DNA of 64,000 nt. Source: Zonotrichia leucophrys gambelii. Lineage: Eukaryota; Chordata; Aves; Passeriformes; Passerellidae. Positions 13,197-25,645 of the stretch are shown one piece after another. The translations under genes were made by a program, and so were the position numbers. The notes below the pieces were generated by a model, which made no database searches, was not told the DNA's origin, and saw only the letters and a list, made by a program, of their open reading frames with translations. The stretch covers positions 11,553,038-11,617,037 of the forward strand of contig NC_088173.1 in the NCBI RefSeq assembly GCF_028769735.1, written 5' to 3'. How positions within the stretch are numbered: position 1 is the stretch's first letter; each line of letters begins with the position of its first letter.

Positions 13197-16100
13197 AGCA
13201 AAATAATACTTCACAATTTTACCTGGTGACATCTCAGAGTTTCCTTCTGATTGCCTTCAGAAGTCCTCTCTGGTTAAAATACAGATATACACAGTTTGGA
13301 TGATTCATGTTTGTTGTGGGCCATTCAATTTTAAGGCATCTGTGATTTTTTCAAAAAGGAATAGATAGTAGGCCTTCTGAAGGGGAAGAGGTAATCCAAG
13401 AGATCCAGGCTGTTCCTTTTAGGCCTTTGTCAGAGCCAGTTAGATCTTAATTGCTGTATTTGTACTGCTTAGCAATTTACTTAGCAGGTCTGTTATCCTG
13501 AGTCTTCAAAAGTCTTCAAAAATTTCCACTAATCATAAAAAAAACCTGATCTGAGTGTATAGGATTCCTACACACATAAACCGGAAAATTTGATGCTCTA
13601 ATGTTGCTTTTGGGGCCATATTCTAATATTTCTAATACAAATGGCCATATTCTACTGGCCTTCTAATTCTAATTATAAAAATTCTAATTCTTTTATTTCC
13701 CAATGAGTATTACCTTACACAAAAATTGTGGTATTTGGAGGTAGAGGAAGCAAGCTCTTGAGATTAGTGAAAGTTATGAACTCTAGCAGAAAATGTATTA
13801 AAGTTCTAAGAAATTCAGCTGTTTCATTAACTATTTTTAGCTACTTTGTGACCTGTCCTAATTTAAACATGCATATTTATTAAACATATTTTGCCAACTG
13901 TGATATTATTTGGCTGTTTAAATATAAATATATCTCATCCCTTTCAGTGTCGAATGAGAGTTACAGAACAGGAAGACCTGCAGGAACCAGCTTTGCTACA
14001 AAGTGGTAAAAAGCATGCCTTCTCCCTAGAAATACATTCTTCTGAATAGACTGTTTTATTGTAAGCCCAGTTGCTTTAGCAAAGGGTGCATGTTATACTC
14101 TGCCTGCTGCCTGGCGTTCTTGCCTGGTTTTCATGGGACCATTCTGCTGAGAGCTGTCAGGTGAGCAGAAGGCTGGGGGTAGAGTAGTGAATATTGGCTT
14201 GTGATTCTGAGTAGGCAAGGGGAAGAGGAAGGAGGAAGGCAGCATGCAGCAACAGCTGTAGCCCATCACATGAGATTTTGCTGCAAGGTGGCAAAATCTT
14301 ATGCAAATAATGGAAGTACTGAGCGGAAAAAAATCCACTTATTTGAAGCTCTCTTGACAGACTTTTCAATAGGCGCAGTTTTTTCATGAATTGTTGCATA
14401 CTTCCAGAAGTACATAAAATGACAGAGGGGTTTTGGCTGATTTTTTTTCTTGTGCTTCCAAATATCTCCTTGGAGAGTCTATGTGGACTTTCTGCTCAGT
14501 TGCCATCAGCATTTTTTGCTAATTGTTCCTGATGCTTCTCCATATTGTGAACTTTTTAACAGAAAAGTAGCAGCAGATTGCTGTCCCTGGAGATGAACAA
14601 AAATGGCTGTTGATGTGATTTAAAAAGAGGGTAGAAAATAGTACTTAAAACAAATGTTTCCATTTTGGTGCATACAGAATGAGTGGTTAAATGACATCAA
14701 ACAACTTAATAACTCAATGAGATGTCACATTTCTTTCACAGTTTCTCCTCTTAACTTGCCTGGAGTTTTGCTAAAGCTGGGTTACTGCTATGAAATTGCT
14801 TACTGGAGAATCTGCTTTTGCAGGGATGCTGACAAATGAACTCTGTTTTGCACTGGTTAGGTCAGTGACAAGCTGTGACTCATAAAACTTGGTTTGGTTG
14901 GCTTCTCCTATCAATCTGTGCTCAGCCATTTTATCTGTGACAACAGTCTGTCATGAGGGTTGTCGCTTGCCTTGGGTGAGTTCACCTCCTTGTCACATGT
15001 TGTCTATCAGGTATAATGGTGTACCAGGAATAATGCTGGACACCATTAATCTACAAAAAGTAGTGGCTGTCTCCTCAAAAGGGGAATAAAAATAGGGCTG
15101 GAATTGTTCAAAGATCTGAAAGAGGCTGAAAGAGTAGTTTCTACAGAACTGCTAAAAGTTTTTATCTGCTAACATTCTGGTATTGATTCATAAAGCAGAC
15201 ATTTTGTATATTTGGAGAGCATCAGGTTATACACACTTCTGTAAATCAGCCAAGCATCTAGAACAGGCAACTGTTTCACTTCAGCTGAAAGCTAAATGGG
15301 ATGGAAGTGACCTTTTCATATAGAGGACAAAAAGAGCAAAACTAAAGGACAGTGGAATACTCATGAGACTTTTTGCTAAAATACATCTACATATCACGGC
15401 GTCTAGAATTCAGGTCTCAGTGTACAAAATTAGTGAAGACTGCTAACTAAGTTTCATGTAAATGTGGGGTTTTGGGCTCCCCCCACCTCCGCCTTATTTG
15501 TTAGTGTTTTGAACTGTAGTCTAACAGCACTAGATGGAAATTTTGGGTCATATTCCACAATGCTTATTTATTGATAAGCACCTGATTTGGGGTTTTGATA
15601 CCTTTTCTGCAGGCTGCCGAGTGCTTTACGGTATCTAATCCTCCAGTACATGCTCCACCTGTGGCATGTGCCGCAGCTTTGGGGAACAGCCATTGCACAG
15701 TACATGCTGCTGTGCAGATAGACCCTCCAGCTGGGTACAAAGCAAACTGCCCTGACCCAGGGCAGGGGATATAGAGCACGATTATGCTCTCACTTCACTT
15801 TCACCAGGCTGTTATTTTGAAGTGATTTTCCATCTCAGCCTGCTGGGCAGAACTGTTTGTGCAGCTTTCCTCCTGAACTTTTTGGATAAATTGAGAATTT
15901 TTCACTGTAGTCATGTGAAACCTTTCATGACCCCAAATGATGCAGCCAGTCAGCGGTCACATAGGCCACTGTCTTACATATATGTTCAGGTTCTCTTGGA
16001 GAGCAACACTCACATGTATTTTTCACTTCTCCAGGAATCTTCCTGTGATAGGGTGAGTTGTACTATTTTCCTTGGCTGTGCAAATTTGCCAATTATTATG

Positions 16101-17189
16101 CCACAAGGATAATTTTTCATGATGATGTTGTTATCTTTCATTTTTATGCTGGTGCTACAATTACGAGTGTCTTTGAAACATGACCTCTCTGGGTCTTATA
16201 ATTTTTTTTTTGTCTGTCAGGCATTAAATCATTAATGTTTCAAAATCAGATGTCTCTGAACACAAAAGTGAAGTTGCAAGTTGACTGTTTTCTTAAATTT
16301 GTTGAGAAGTACTAGTCCTATTTTTCTAACCTTCGATGACCTCCAGTTCTACTTCAAACAGGTCTTTAATGGTTACGTTTGGTGGAAGATTGTTTCTTGT
16401 ATATATAAGGAACTGCCTTTTATCATTGACATCTTGCTAGATTGTAGGTATTTCTTTCTATTATGGAAAGAGGCACTTTTCACCCCTGACATATTGTGGT
16501 TTAGCTTACAGGAATTCTTTATTTGTTGTTTTTCCAAAATCCTGAATATTCTGGCTGCAAAAAAATTCCCTAATCTTCTTTCTTGTTCTCCAAATCATGC
16601 CATACATCAGAGCAGTAATTTTCCATAATTAATAATGATTGCCTACCTACGCCTACATTGATTTTTACTTTTAATCAATTTTTAAATGCAGGGCCTTTAA
16701 AAAACTTATCCAAATTGTATTTATAGTTGACTTGCTCATGATAAATAGTTTTACTCTTTTTATGCTGTAAGTGTAAAAGTCGCTGCTTTATTCCATGATG
16801 ATATTCACATATTTTATTAAAATTTTGCTTTCTCCATTTACAAAAATAATTTATTTAGACTGATTATTTGCAGAAGACAGGGAAGAAGTAGAAGGGTGCT
16901 CTCTACCTTTGAAAAACCAGAAATACATATCAATAGGAATATTACTGCAATCAGACATTCATGTCCTGTGTGCTCCAATGAGAAGTCCTTAGTTTATTTA
17001 TTAAAATGAAATGCCGCATTTCTACCTCTTTTTATTCTACTTCTCCCCCATTTTTGTCCCTCTCTATTCCCTTCTAACCCTCAAATTTTCTTGTACCCGT
17101 AACTACTTTATCTCTTGCATCTCTTTATTCCTACCAAGTCCTTTTCCTCACTTGACTCTAGTGTTCATCCATTTGATTATAGTCTCTGA
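13197..17189. other. Unique non-coding sequence
   Basis: No recognisable gene or mobile element. A perfect 10-bp tandem duplication (agtcttcaaa twice) lies at 13501-13520. TTCTAAT-type words recur at 13620-13690. A short stretch at 15590-15780 is richer in G and C than its surroundings but shows no clear exon. A 115-codon open frame at 16281-16628 is rich in F, L and I, as expected from T-rich DNA, and matches no family known to me. Confidence 0.5.
13501..13520. repeat. Perfect 10-bp tandem duplication
   Basis: agtcttcaaa is repeated head to tail without mismatch. A small slippage duplication. Confidence 0.85.
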
Positions 17190-17494
17190 ATTTCCCTTCC
17201 CTTCCCTTCCCTTCCCTTCCCTTCCCTTCCCTTCCCTTCCCTTCCCTTCCCTTCCTTCCCTTCCTTCCCTTCCCTTCCCTTCCCTTCCCTTCCCTTCCCT
17301 TCCCTTCCCTTCCCTTCCCTTCCTCCTTCCCTTCCCTTCCCTTCCCTCCCTTCCTTCCCTTCCCTTCCCTTCCTTCCCTTCCCTTCCCTTCCCTTCCTTC
17401 CTTCCCTTCCCTTCCCTTCCCTTCCCTTCCCTTCCCTTCCCTTCCCTTCCCTTCCCTTCCCTTCCCTTCCCTTCCCTTCCCTTCCCTTCCCCTT
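17190..17494. repeat. (TTCCC)n pentanucleotide satellite, ~300 bp
   Basis: About 305 bases of pure pyrimidine on the plus strand, built from TTCCC units. Several units have lost a C or gained a T, near 17252, 17263, 17322, 17346 and 17394. The purine strand is GGGAA repeats. Mirror-symmetric homopurine-homopyrimidine DNA of this length can form intramolecular triplex (H-DNA), and it is likely length-variable between individuals. It creates artificial open frames on both strands (175 codons of S/L/P/F on plus, 162 codons of G/R/E/K on minus), which are not genes: the repeat unit simply contains no stop codon in any frame. Confidence 0.98.
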
Positions 17495-18642
17495 GTACTC
17501 TCAGCATTTGCTGCCTAGGGCATAGTATGCATCTTTGAATAAGTACACACAGAACTTTTTCTGAAACGCTGACTTGAAGACAACTTTGCTTCGGTGATGA
17601 GCAATATGGAGCTAAACCCAGATGTGATAATGACAAAGTTCAAACTTTGATTTTGGCTAATCACTAAGAATATGAATTCATGGCTTCAGTTTGTGAGACA
17701 AACACTCTTGGTCTTCCTGCTAGCAGAAGCCTCCCTCTTCCTTCTGTTATAGCTAGGCAATATATAAAGAGCAATTTTCAAGTCGGGCCTGACAGTCTTT
17801 CATTCTGGCCAACCAATGCAAGGTGGTGGTCTTTAAATGGTAAACACAAAATACAGAATTCTGATGGTGTTGAAATGAATGACAGCAATATCTACTGACT
17901 TTGTCAGAGGACTTGCTAGGGATTGTTGTTGCTTCTGACTTCGGGGAATTCAAAACTGGATTCTGGCATAAAGAGAAACACTTGTATACATTGCATGCCT
18001 TTCAGACCTTTGAAAAGCCAGAGCTTACTGATGTTATTTTAATTACTGGATGATGTTGTACAGGAGTGTGAACTGAGGTACTGTAGTCCTGGTGGGAAAG
18101 ATGCTCAGCCAGCTGAAACTGATTTGTGTTGCACTTTGAAAAGGCAGCATTAGAGCCAGCCTGGCTGTTGTTAAATTGCTTTCTAAGGCTGCTATTGTAA
18201 GTAGCTGGCTGTTTCAGCTGCAGGAGAATCTGTCTGTAACCAGGGATTCACTTTCATTTTCCTGAAACGGATTCATACAAACCTTTGTGATTTCCCTAGA
18301 GAAATACTTCATGTTCATATTGTTCATTCCAGGTGCATGGCCACAGCAGTGCACCTTACTTCCTCACAACAATTTACTATACATGCCAGCATTGGTTTTG
18401 CTGCTGTGACTGAGATAATTTGTGCTTTCTCATGAAAGGAAAGTTAGAATCAAGGATGATGAGAGAATCTCATATTTCACTCTGACTGAAACCCATAGGG
18501 AGAGGTTAATATTATACAATTCTAATTCTCTTTAAAAAAAAAAATCCATATCAATTGTAATTTTCCTCCCACAACAGCATCTTTGAGGTATCTTACAGAA
18601 ACTGTGCAATTCTCACAGGGAAGAAGAGGAAGGGATGGATTG

Positions 18643-18657
18643 CTTCTTCTTCTTCTT
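18643..18657. repeat. (CTT)5 microsatellite
   Basis: Five CTT units on the plus strand. Short and unremarkable. Confidence 0.85.
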
Positions 18658-20048
18658 ACTAGCTTTTGTGATTCTCACTAACTTTAGGAATAATAATGGT
18701 GATGGAGAAAAATCACTAAGCTTTGAAAAGAGACAACTATGCTTCTGTATACAACATGGTGACAACTTTGGAAAAACATTTTCCTCATGTTCAGATGGTA
18801 TATTATGGAAAATCTATTTCTTGTTACTTCTCTTGCCTTGTTAATAGTGGGGTTTTGACACTTGGGTTTTTTTGCATAACTGTGGAAATACCTAAACCTA
18901 AGAGCCTATCTGCTTGAGTGCACAAACTTGGACAGAGAAAAGGGAGAGAAGAAGGAGATGGAAAAAGAGGGGGAATTTTAACTGTTTTTGGCTTCTTCAA
19001 ATTTATTTTATACCATGATAATAACACTACTAGTACAGGTTTTGAGAATCAGTATTTCTGCCTTCCAAATAGTTTCTTTTTTCTCAATATTTTTATTTTG
19101 TCCAAATTTAGGGTGGATATGCATATATACGCATATATGTGCATCTATATCCAAATTTCCTCTGAATAATAAATAAGGAGGAAACTTGTGCTAGACCCTG
19201 GAGCTACCAAGTTGGACCATTAAGAGCCAGATTATGCCATCACTTCTCAAATTTTGCAACAGAAACCCAGAAAGGTGGCTCTGAGCACATGGAACCATGG
19301 ACACCAAGATTCCATTTTCCTTGGTCACGTGGCAGTTTAGCTGGGCTATTGTACTTGGTTTTTAAGTTGTGAAACACTAACATTTAGTCCATCTCTGGTG
19401 GGCTGTTGTGACTTCATTTTGAGTCCTTTGGAAGATGACTCAGAATGATTCTCAGAAACCATTTGCCTGCAACATTTCCACAAAATGGTTTGTGCTCAAT
19501 GAAGTAGCATCTTCTGATCAGGTTTTAAGCTAATCTGGATTTTAGCATTTAAGCACTACATTTCCTGAAAACTGACTTTTGTGAAAATAATTTATTTCTA
19601 TCTTCATTAACCTGTGGCATATCCATTGAAAGTTCTCGTTCACTGTTTATGTGCAGTGTAAAATGGAGAATAAATCTAAATAATTGTGGGCCCTCTAGTG
19701 GTCTTCCTGGAGCTGCATGTTCAGAAAATAACAAGACTGAAATGTATCACCTAGTTTATGTATTCCAATATTTGTTGGTCATACCCAGCAAAATGAAGTT
19801 GTTTGGATTCCATTGTGTCCTCTCGTTATTTGTATTAATGAACAAAAAAACCTCTACTCCAAGAATTTTGCAGTCTAGATTGAAAAGAAGTGTTGGTCAG
19901 GTATCTCAGTCCATCACCAGTCAGCAGATGTAGTTCAATGATTTCTCACAGCCAGCAAAAAGTTGGCACCACTGCTGAAAGAAGTCTCAAATTCCCATTT
20001 TCCATGGTCAATGTTTTTTATTTTTCTGCCATTGTCTCTGTTGTAGTA

Positions 20049-20065
20049 CAGAGGTAGTACCTCTG
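20049..20065. repeat. Short perfect inverted repeat
   Basis: Arms cagaggta and tacctctg of 8 bp are separated by one base. It is too short to be an RNA gene and is possibly chance. Confidence 0.6.
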
Positions 20066-22052
20066 CAGGTACAGGGGACTGAACAAGGAGCTAACAGGAA
20101 AAAAGGCCTAATCTGAGTATAATCTTCTCTAATACGCATATCTATATAAAGAAAGTACACCAACTGATTAACAAAACAACAGTTTAAAAACTACTATAAA
20201 AATCTGACTAGAGATAACTGCACCTGAGTCCCAGTTAACTTAGATATATAATACTTTCTTACGAGATGTATGCTTGCAACCATCCTTTTAGGTAGAGATA
20301 GCAGACTGCTCTTCTGGCAAAGAATGATGATGTGATTAACCCTGTAGCAGGATTTTTTCATTTGATCACCTGCAAAAAGAATACCTTTATTCCTATAATC
20401 TCCCTCCTCCCCCTTTTTTTTTCTGATTCTGTTTGTTTTCCCTCCTCTCAAAGAGTTGCTGCCACAGGAAAGTGCAAGAAAGCCAGCTGTAGTAGAAAAT
20501 TTGATTATGCAAATGTAGTTTAGAGTTTGTAGAGAGTTACAGAAGATTAACAGTGTGTGATATGAGAAATGAATGCAGCTTCTTCTTCAGGATGAATAAC
20601 TGCAAGCTAATGTAGATCTGTGGATGAAACATTCAGATAAAATCAGCAGTTGTGTTCTTCTGCCTTCCTTCTTCTAGTTTGCCTGTTTGTTTTTACCATA
20701 TACAATACAAAACTCTGATCTTTCAAGAATCTGAAGATTGTAGTTTAGAAAAGCACAAGTGTCATAGATATTTGATCAGAGAACAGGACCTGGAGGGGGT
20801 GAAATAGTAACTGCAAGTGACAGGTTCACAGCAAGCAGAAAGTGATACTTCATACAGTAAAATGTAAAGCTCTAAAAGATTATTGTCCCAGGATTTTTGG
20901 GAATATTCAAGGGTTCAAAAATTCATTAGATATGTTTATGAAAATAAAATAGATGAAGGATGTTGGCTGTGGCTCAGAAAGTCTGGAAGCCACAAATCAT
21001 GTGAATCAAACAAAAAATATTCTAGAAAACTACTTTTGTATGCTGCTTCTGTTCTTTCATTCCCATCTTCATGTGCTACTGACCACTGTGAGAGACAGGA
21101 TGCTGGATGGACTTGGCTTGCTGTTCCTGCATCTTTGGAAAAAAAGGTTGTCTGTTATATTTCAGTTTTGTGTTTCTTTCAGATCCTGCCTCCAGATGAG
21201 ACTCAAACCACAAACACTAGGCTATCCACCAAGGATTTCTTAACATCATTTCCATCATAGCTGAAACCAAAAGGAAGCATAAATTTCAAAGATAAGTCTT
21301 GCTGAATTCTTTCAGACCAAGTTAAAACAACCAGTTTCCTCCCCAGCTCCCTTGCCTTCTGGAAATAACAAACCACTGAATGAAGACAAATACATTTTCA
21401 TTGGTCCTTGAAGATTTAAACTTTTCCCCGAGTGAAGATAATGGATCTTCCTTAGACAGGATATCTTTAGGTTTGGGTATTCTGGCAGGCTTTAGGCTCT
21501 CTTAGGGTATGTGCAGATTGAACTGTCTGTGTCCTTCTTGCTTTCATTAAAATGTTTTGTCCTAAGCACAGTTCTCCACTTCAGTGTCCTTGGGAAGTAT
21601 TATCTTTATACTTTTGTAAAGAATCAGTATTTCTTTAAGTATCATAGTCTTATTATTTTGTGACAATCTTTGTTCTTTAAACCTTGTTGGCTTTTGCCTT
21701 CTCCTTTTCCCTTGATAAAAGACATGGCTTGAGTTTGTTTGCTGATTTTATGGAAAATTTGGCAATATTAGGTACCAATATGGCAGGAATGCTATTCATG
21801 TGAAAGCTTCTGAATCTTCATAAAATAGGGTTATGGTTTTTCATAATAATATTATTTTTTCTCAAAATTTGTCAACCAGGTGACAATTGTGAGTTGTAAG
21901 AAAAGCAAACATGATTTTTAAGCACTCTGATTAAACCTCCTTGCTTTGATAGCTGTTGAGGTTTCATTTTTTGATGTTTGAGATGTATAAATCTCAGTGT
22001 TTGTATGAAGAGATAATTCATAAGTACAGTTATTTTCTTTAGAGTATAAAGT

Positions 22053-22631
22053 TGTCATGGTTTCACCCCAGGCAGCAGCCAAGCCCCACGCAGCCACTCG
22101 CTCACTCCCCCACCAGCAGGGCCGGGGTGGGAATTGGGAGGGTGGAAGCTACAAAGCTCATGGGTTGAGTTTAATAGGGAAAGCAAAAGCCATGCAAGCA
22201 AAGCAAAACAAGGAATCAATTCACTGTTTCCCATGGGCAGGCAGGCGTTCAGCCATCCCCAGTAGAGCAGGGCCCCATCACTTGTAATGGTCACTTAAGA
22301 ATACAAAAACCATCACTCCAAACATCCCCCTCTTCCTCCTTCTTCCTACCCCCTCCCCACTTTATACACTAAGCATGATCCCATATGCTCTGGAATATCC
22401 CTTTGGTCAATTGGGGTCACCTGTCCTGGCTGTGTCTCCTCCCAGCCTCTCATGCACCCCCAACTTCCTTCCCAGTGTGGCAGTACAGAAAGCAGAAAAT
22501 TCCTTGGCTCTGTGAAAGCTCTGCTCAGCAAAAATATCTATCTCCACCTTGTCAACCTTGTGTTCAGCACAAATCCAAAACACAGCCTCATACCAGCCAC
22601 TGGGAAGAAAATCACAGCAGAACTCAGCACA
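22053..22631 (-). mobile_element. Solo LTR of an avian endogenous retrovirus (copy 2, same family as 8654-9206)
   Basis: A 579-bp solo LTR on the minus strand. Read on that strand it begins TGTGCTGAGTTCTGC and ends CCATGACA, so it has TG...CA ends. A TATA-like TGTATAAAG lies at 22361-22368 and an ATTAAA polyadenylation signal at 22170-22175, giving the order U3, start site, R/U5 as in a working LTR. It matches copy 1 through most of its length and is the better preserved of the two ends. The 7-base word agagtat occurs at 22041-22047 and 22631-22637. The right copy overlaps or abuts the LTR end, but the left is separated from the TG end by five bases (22048-22052), so it is only a possible target-site duplication. 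No internal retroviral sequence is present. Open frames of 60-115 codons inside it are taken as chance. Confidence 0.9.
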
Positions 22632-24732
22632 GAGTATTTGTGGTTGACTTAGTTTTCTGCATAAAGAAGTTGCATGATTTAAGGAAGGCAGCCAATGCAG
22701 CATGATAAGCATGTGAACTGTTGACAAGAACATTTCTGATTCCTGGTTATTCACAACTAAATGGCATAGCCCTGAAGAAACGCTTTAATCTCTCAGTGCT
22801 TCAGTTCCCATCTGGATAGTAAGGGTTTTGATGATAATGTCCTTAATGATAGGAGATGCCATGCATGCTGTGCATTCAAGCGCCACAACACGTTTAGTTT
22901 CACTGCTTGTGGCAGGTTGTGGTTTTTAGTATCTGAACTGCTCTCTCCATCTTAAAATCTGGTAAAGAGGATTCTAAGGAACAGGCCCAAAATGAAGGAG
23001 AAGCTGTTCTATCTGCTTTGTTGGAGGTGGAATGTGGAGTAGAGCTGGAGTAGCAATGAGGGAGTTCAGAAAGTGAAAAATGAATAGGCAGTAGCAACAG
23101 CAGAAGCAACAACAGGAAGATATTGATGGCAGAATGAGATCAGCAGTAGCTGTAGTTGAAAGAAGCTGTAAGACTCAGGATTCACTGAAGAGGTCTGCAG
23201 CTGGAAAGCGTTTAGGAGGAAGGCTACATTAAACTATTAAACAACAACAAAAAAGACAACATATAAATGGTTTACTGTTTTGTCCTTACTTACAAGTGTA
23301 CTACTTGTGTGTCCAAAGGAGGAAAAGCCTGAGACTTTACAGAACAGGTGTACTTCAGGGATACTTTGCTAAAAAAGTGAGATATGAATGCTTCTCTCCA
23401 CCAGCATAAAACTCTGGAAAAACTCTGTGCTTTAATATCAATACAGTGTAAATTTTTATGAATTTCTTAACTTGAACTTGGAAAGACCTATTGAAATCCA
23501 TTAGAAAGAGTTACTGAATTTTGTTAGCTTGTGACCTAATTAAAGTCTTAAAATATTTTTTTCTTTTTCTTTCTCTGCCTCACTAGGAGTATGGCAATCA
23601 TGCCAAATAACCCTTTGGCACATGGATTGAGATGTACTTTTAAAAACTGAGTTGTACTTGCTCTCACTCATATTTTTGGTCTTCAGTCACTCAAATATAA
23701 CATCTGCCATTTTTGTGGATCAAAAAGCTTTCTGTACCCTGAACTTTGTCTCTGTTGATTTAATTGTTTTATGCTGCATTTTATGGTTTGGGCCTTAGAA
23801 TACAGATGGTAGATATTTACCATATATATAAAATTATTATTATGCTGCTCACATCACATGCCAGGCCACTGATGTAGTAAAGAAGGAATGCCTTGATCTG
23901 CATAAATCTGTTGCATACATTTTCATTCTCTCTCAATGTGTTTTTTTCTCACCCTTTCTTCTGTTCTAGTTTTGTATCATATTTTATAATAATAACTCAT
24001 GCTGGATATTCCCTTGTCCAGCTGTTTAATATAACTTCATTAAATATGTATTGCTTTGACTAGTTGCTTCCCTTGCCAAAGCTACCCCATTTCAAGCAAA
24101 CTGGGGTAGCTCAATTCTACATTCCAGGATGTTTGGACCAGACATATACTGACAGATGTCATCTTGCAAGTATTGGGTACTTTCAAAAGTAAAAATTCAA
24201 GCTTCATATAGTTTCAGAAAAAGCTGTTGTAGTTTATGCACTAATCCAGTGGCTCAGAGACCCTCTGTGCACATTTAGAAGTTCTAGAAGCTGTTAGTGT
24301 TGAAGCTTGTATTCAGTGTGTGTGTTTTGCTTCCAGGTGTGGGAAGTACTGCTATCATGTACAGGTCTGATCCTGCCTTTCTGTTTGAGGATGCCTTGTG
24401 CTGCTCCAGTTCCTTTCATAATACACCTTCAGCCTTGAGTGCATACTAGCAATCATCTTCTCTCCTAGTAATGAGGATATGCACATAGGTCCAGCCAGAT
24501 GTGGAGAGAGATCAAGCTACTGTAAATGCAGCCAGCCAATACCTCATTATTAGTAGTTTAAAGTAACTAAATGTATTAAGACAAGAAAGGAAAACAATAA
24601 CAAAATGAAGTTCAGTCCATGTGTTCTTGTTCATAGAGCTAATTTAATCTATAGATAGCATTCCCAAACAACTCTGGTTATAGCTGTCTGCTGTTAGACT
24701 TCTCCAAATGTTCTGTATCTTATTAGTGCTAC
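22632..24732. other. Unique non-coding sequence
   Basis: AT-rich sequence with no recognisable gene or repeat. Trinucleotide-like GCAGTAGCAACAGCAGAAG runs near 23090-23110 are weakly repetitive. Short open frames are at chance length. Confidence 0.5.
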
Positions 24733-25143
24733 ATGATAGTATCACCAGAGTTATTAAATTTCTGCTCTCCACCACAATATAAGCCTTTGAAAAGCCATCG
24801 GGCACATAAAGTGCGCACTTTCGCAGTTCTTTTATTTGTAGGATTTCTGTTTCACTGTGCAGCTTTACAGTTATTAAAAATTATATTTAATCTGTTCAGT
24901 TGGCTGTCTCTTGAGTTGCTATTCCTATTTAGTGTTGCAACTTGGTTGAGTTTTAAAGCATTTTTCATTCATGAAGCAGGACCAAAGCATTATGGAGCTA
25001 ATATGATGTTATGTGCAATAGAGACTCTTAATAGGTATTCAAATTTTGGAAATTTTGTAGCTTGGATAGATTCTTGTGGCCTAATTTTAAACTGGTTTAT
25101 GTCACATGCTGTTCCATTGACTTGGCAGAATTCAGTTCACTAA
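24733..25143 (+). CDS. Unrecognised open frame, possible three-pass membrane protein or chance
   Basis: A 136-codon frame from ATG at 24733 to TAA at 25141-25143, the longest here not explained by a repeat. The predicted product has three hydrophobic stretches, at roughly residues 29-47, 49-77 and 106-123. Basic residues lie before the first (KSHRAHKVR, about 20-28), and the loop holding HEAGPKHYGANMM lies between the second and third. No family was recognised and no cysteine or catalytic pattern stands out. Against it: the DNA is T-rich, which favours F, L and I codons and so mimics membrane segments. At this base composition a frame of this length is expected about once in a window this size. 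It has no clear promoter, polyadenylation signal or flanking exons. It could be a chance frame, a processed remnant, or a lineage-specific gene. Confidence 0.18.
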   Translation: MIVSPELLNFCSPPQYKPLKSHRAHKVRTFAVLLFVGFLFHCAALQLLKIIFNLFSWLSLELLFLFSVATWLSFKAFFIHEAGPKHYGANMMLCAIETLNRYSNFGNFVAWIDSCGLILNWFMSHAVPLTWQNSVH

Positions 25144-25529
25144 ATGCAATTATACATGTGTAACTGAAATAGATTTTCCCCCTTTTGTTCTGTTTTTGTT
25201 CTCAGTTACTTGTGCACCCCTCATAGAGCCACAAAAATGCAGAAGTAACAAGCCTATTATTTTTCAAGAATATCAACTTGGTAGCTACATATATATATAC
25301 TTAAAATTTAATTTTACATTGGTTTCCTGGACATCTGGGGGTCTGTACCAGTTCCTGCTGTAGAAAGAATTTTGCCTCTTAGCTTCATTGCCATGCTTGT
25401 ACCTCAGCACTTTTCTACTGCATTGTTCTTGATGCTCCTGTGCCCACTCCTACAATATTATACTGGGGTTTAATGACTGGGTATATTATTCCCAGGATGA
25501 TTAACAGCTGTCTTTAAGGTAAGACCCAC

Positions 25530-25553
25530 ATGTATATATACCTATATATACAT
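25530..25553. repeat. Near-perfect AT-rich palindrome
   Basis: Eleven-base arms atgtatatata and tatatatacat flank a CC centre. It could extrude as a cruciform. It lies in alternating TA sequence, so chance or slippage origin is likely. Confidence 0.8.
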
Positions 25554-25621
25554 ATGGCAGGAAACATTTGATAAAAAATGTACTTTCCATCAAGAAATGG
25601 AATTTCTTGAAAATTTCCTAG

Positions 25622-25645
25622 TTTTTTGTTTGTTTGTTTGTTTTT
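25622..25645. repeat. (TTTG)n microsatellite
   Basis: About four tetranucleotide TTTG/GTTT units inside a T run. Confidence 0.85.

Larger units (their letters stand above)
17495..22052. other. Unique non-coding sequence
   Basis: No gene or transposable element was recognised. A (CTT)n run lies at 18643-18657 and an 8-bp hairpin at 20049-20065. Around 20883-21260 two plus-strand frames are open together for 96-125 codons. A good acceptor-like pyrimidine tract ends in ttctttcag at about 21181, but neither frame shows a recognisable domain. Confidence 0.5.

Noticed and set aside
17011..17636. Long open frames on both strands over the pyrimidine tract
   Set aside because: They are produced by the stop-free TTCCC/GGGAA repeat; the predicted peptides are repetitive and have no unique domain.
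20883..21260. 125-codon plus-strand frame with an acceptor-like site near 21181
   Set aside because: No family signature; the part after the acceptor is only ~25 codons before a stop and has no polyadenylation signal close by.
22055..22754. Several overlapping 60-115-codon frames
   Set aside because: They lie in or run out of the second LTR and show no retroviral protein or other domain.
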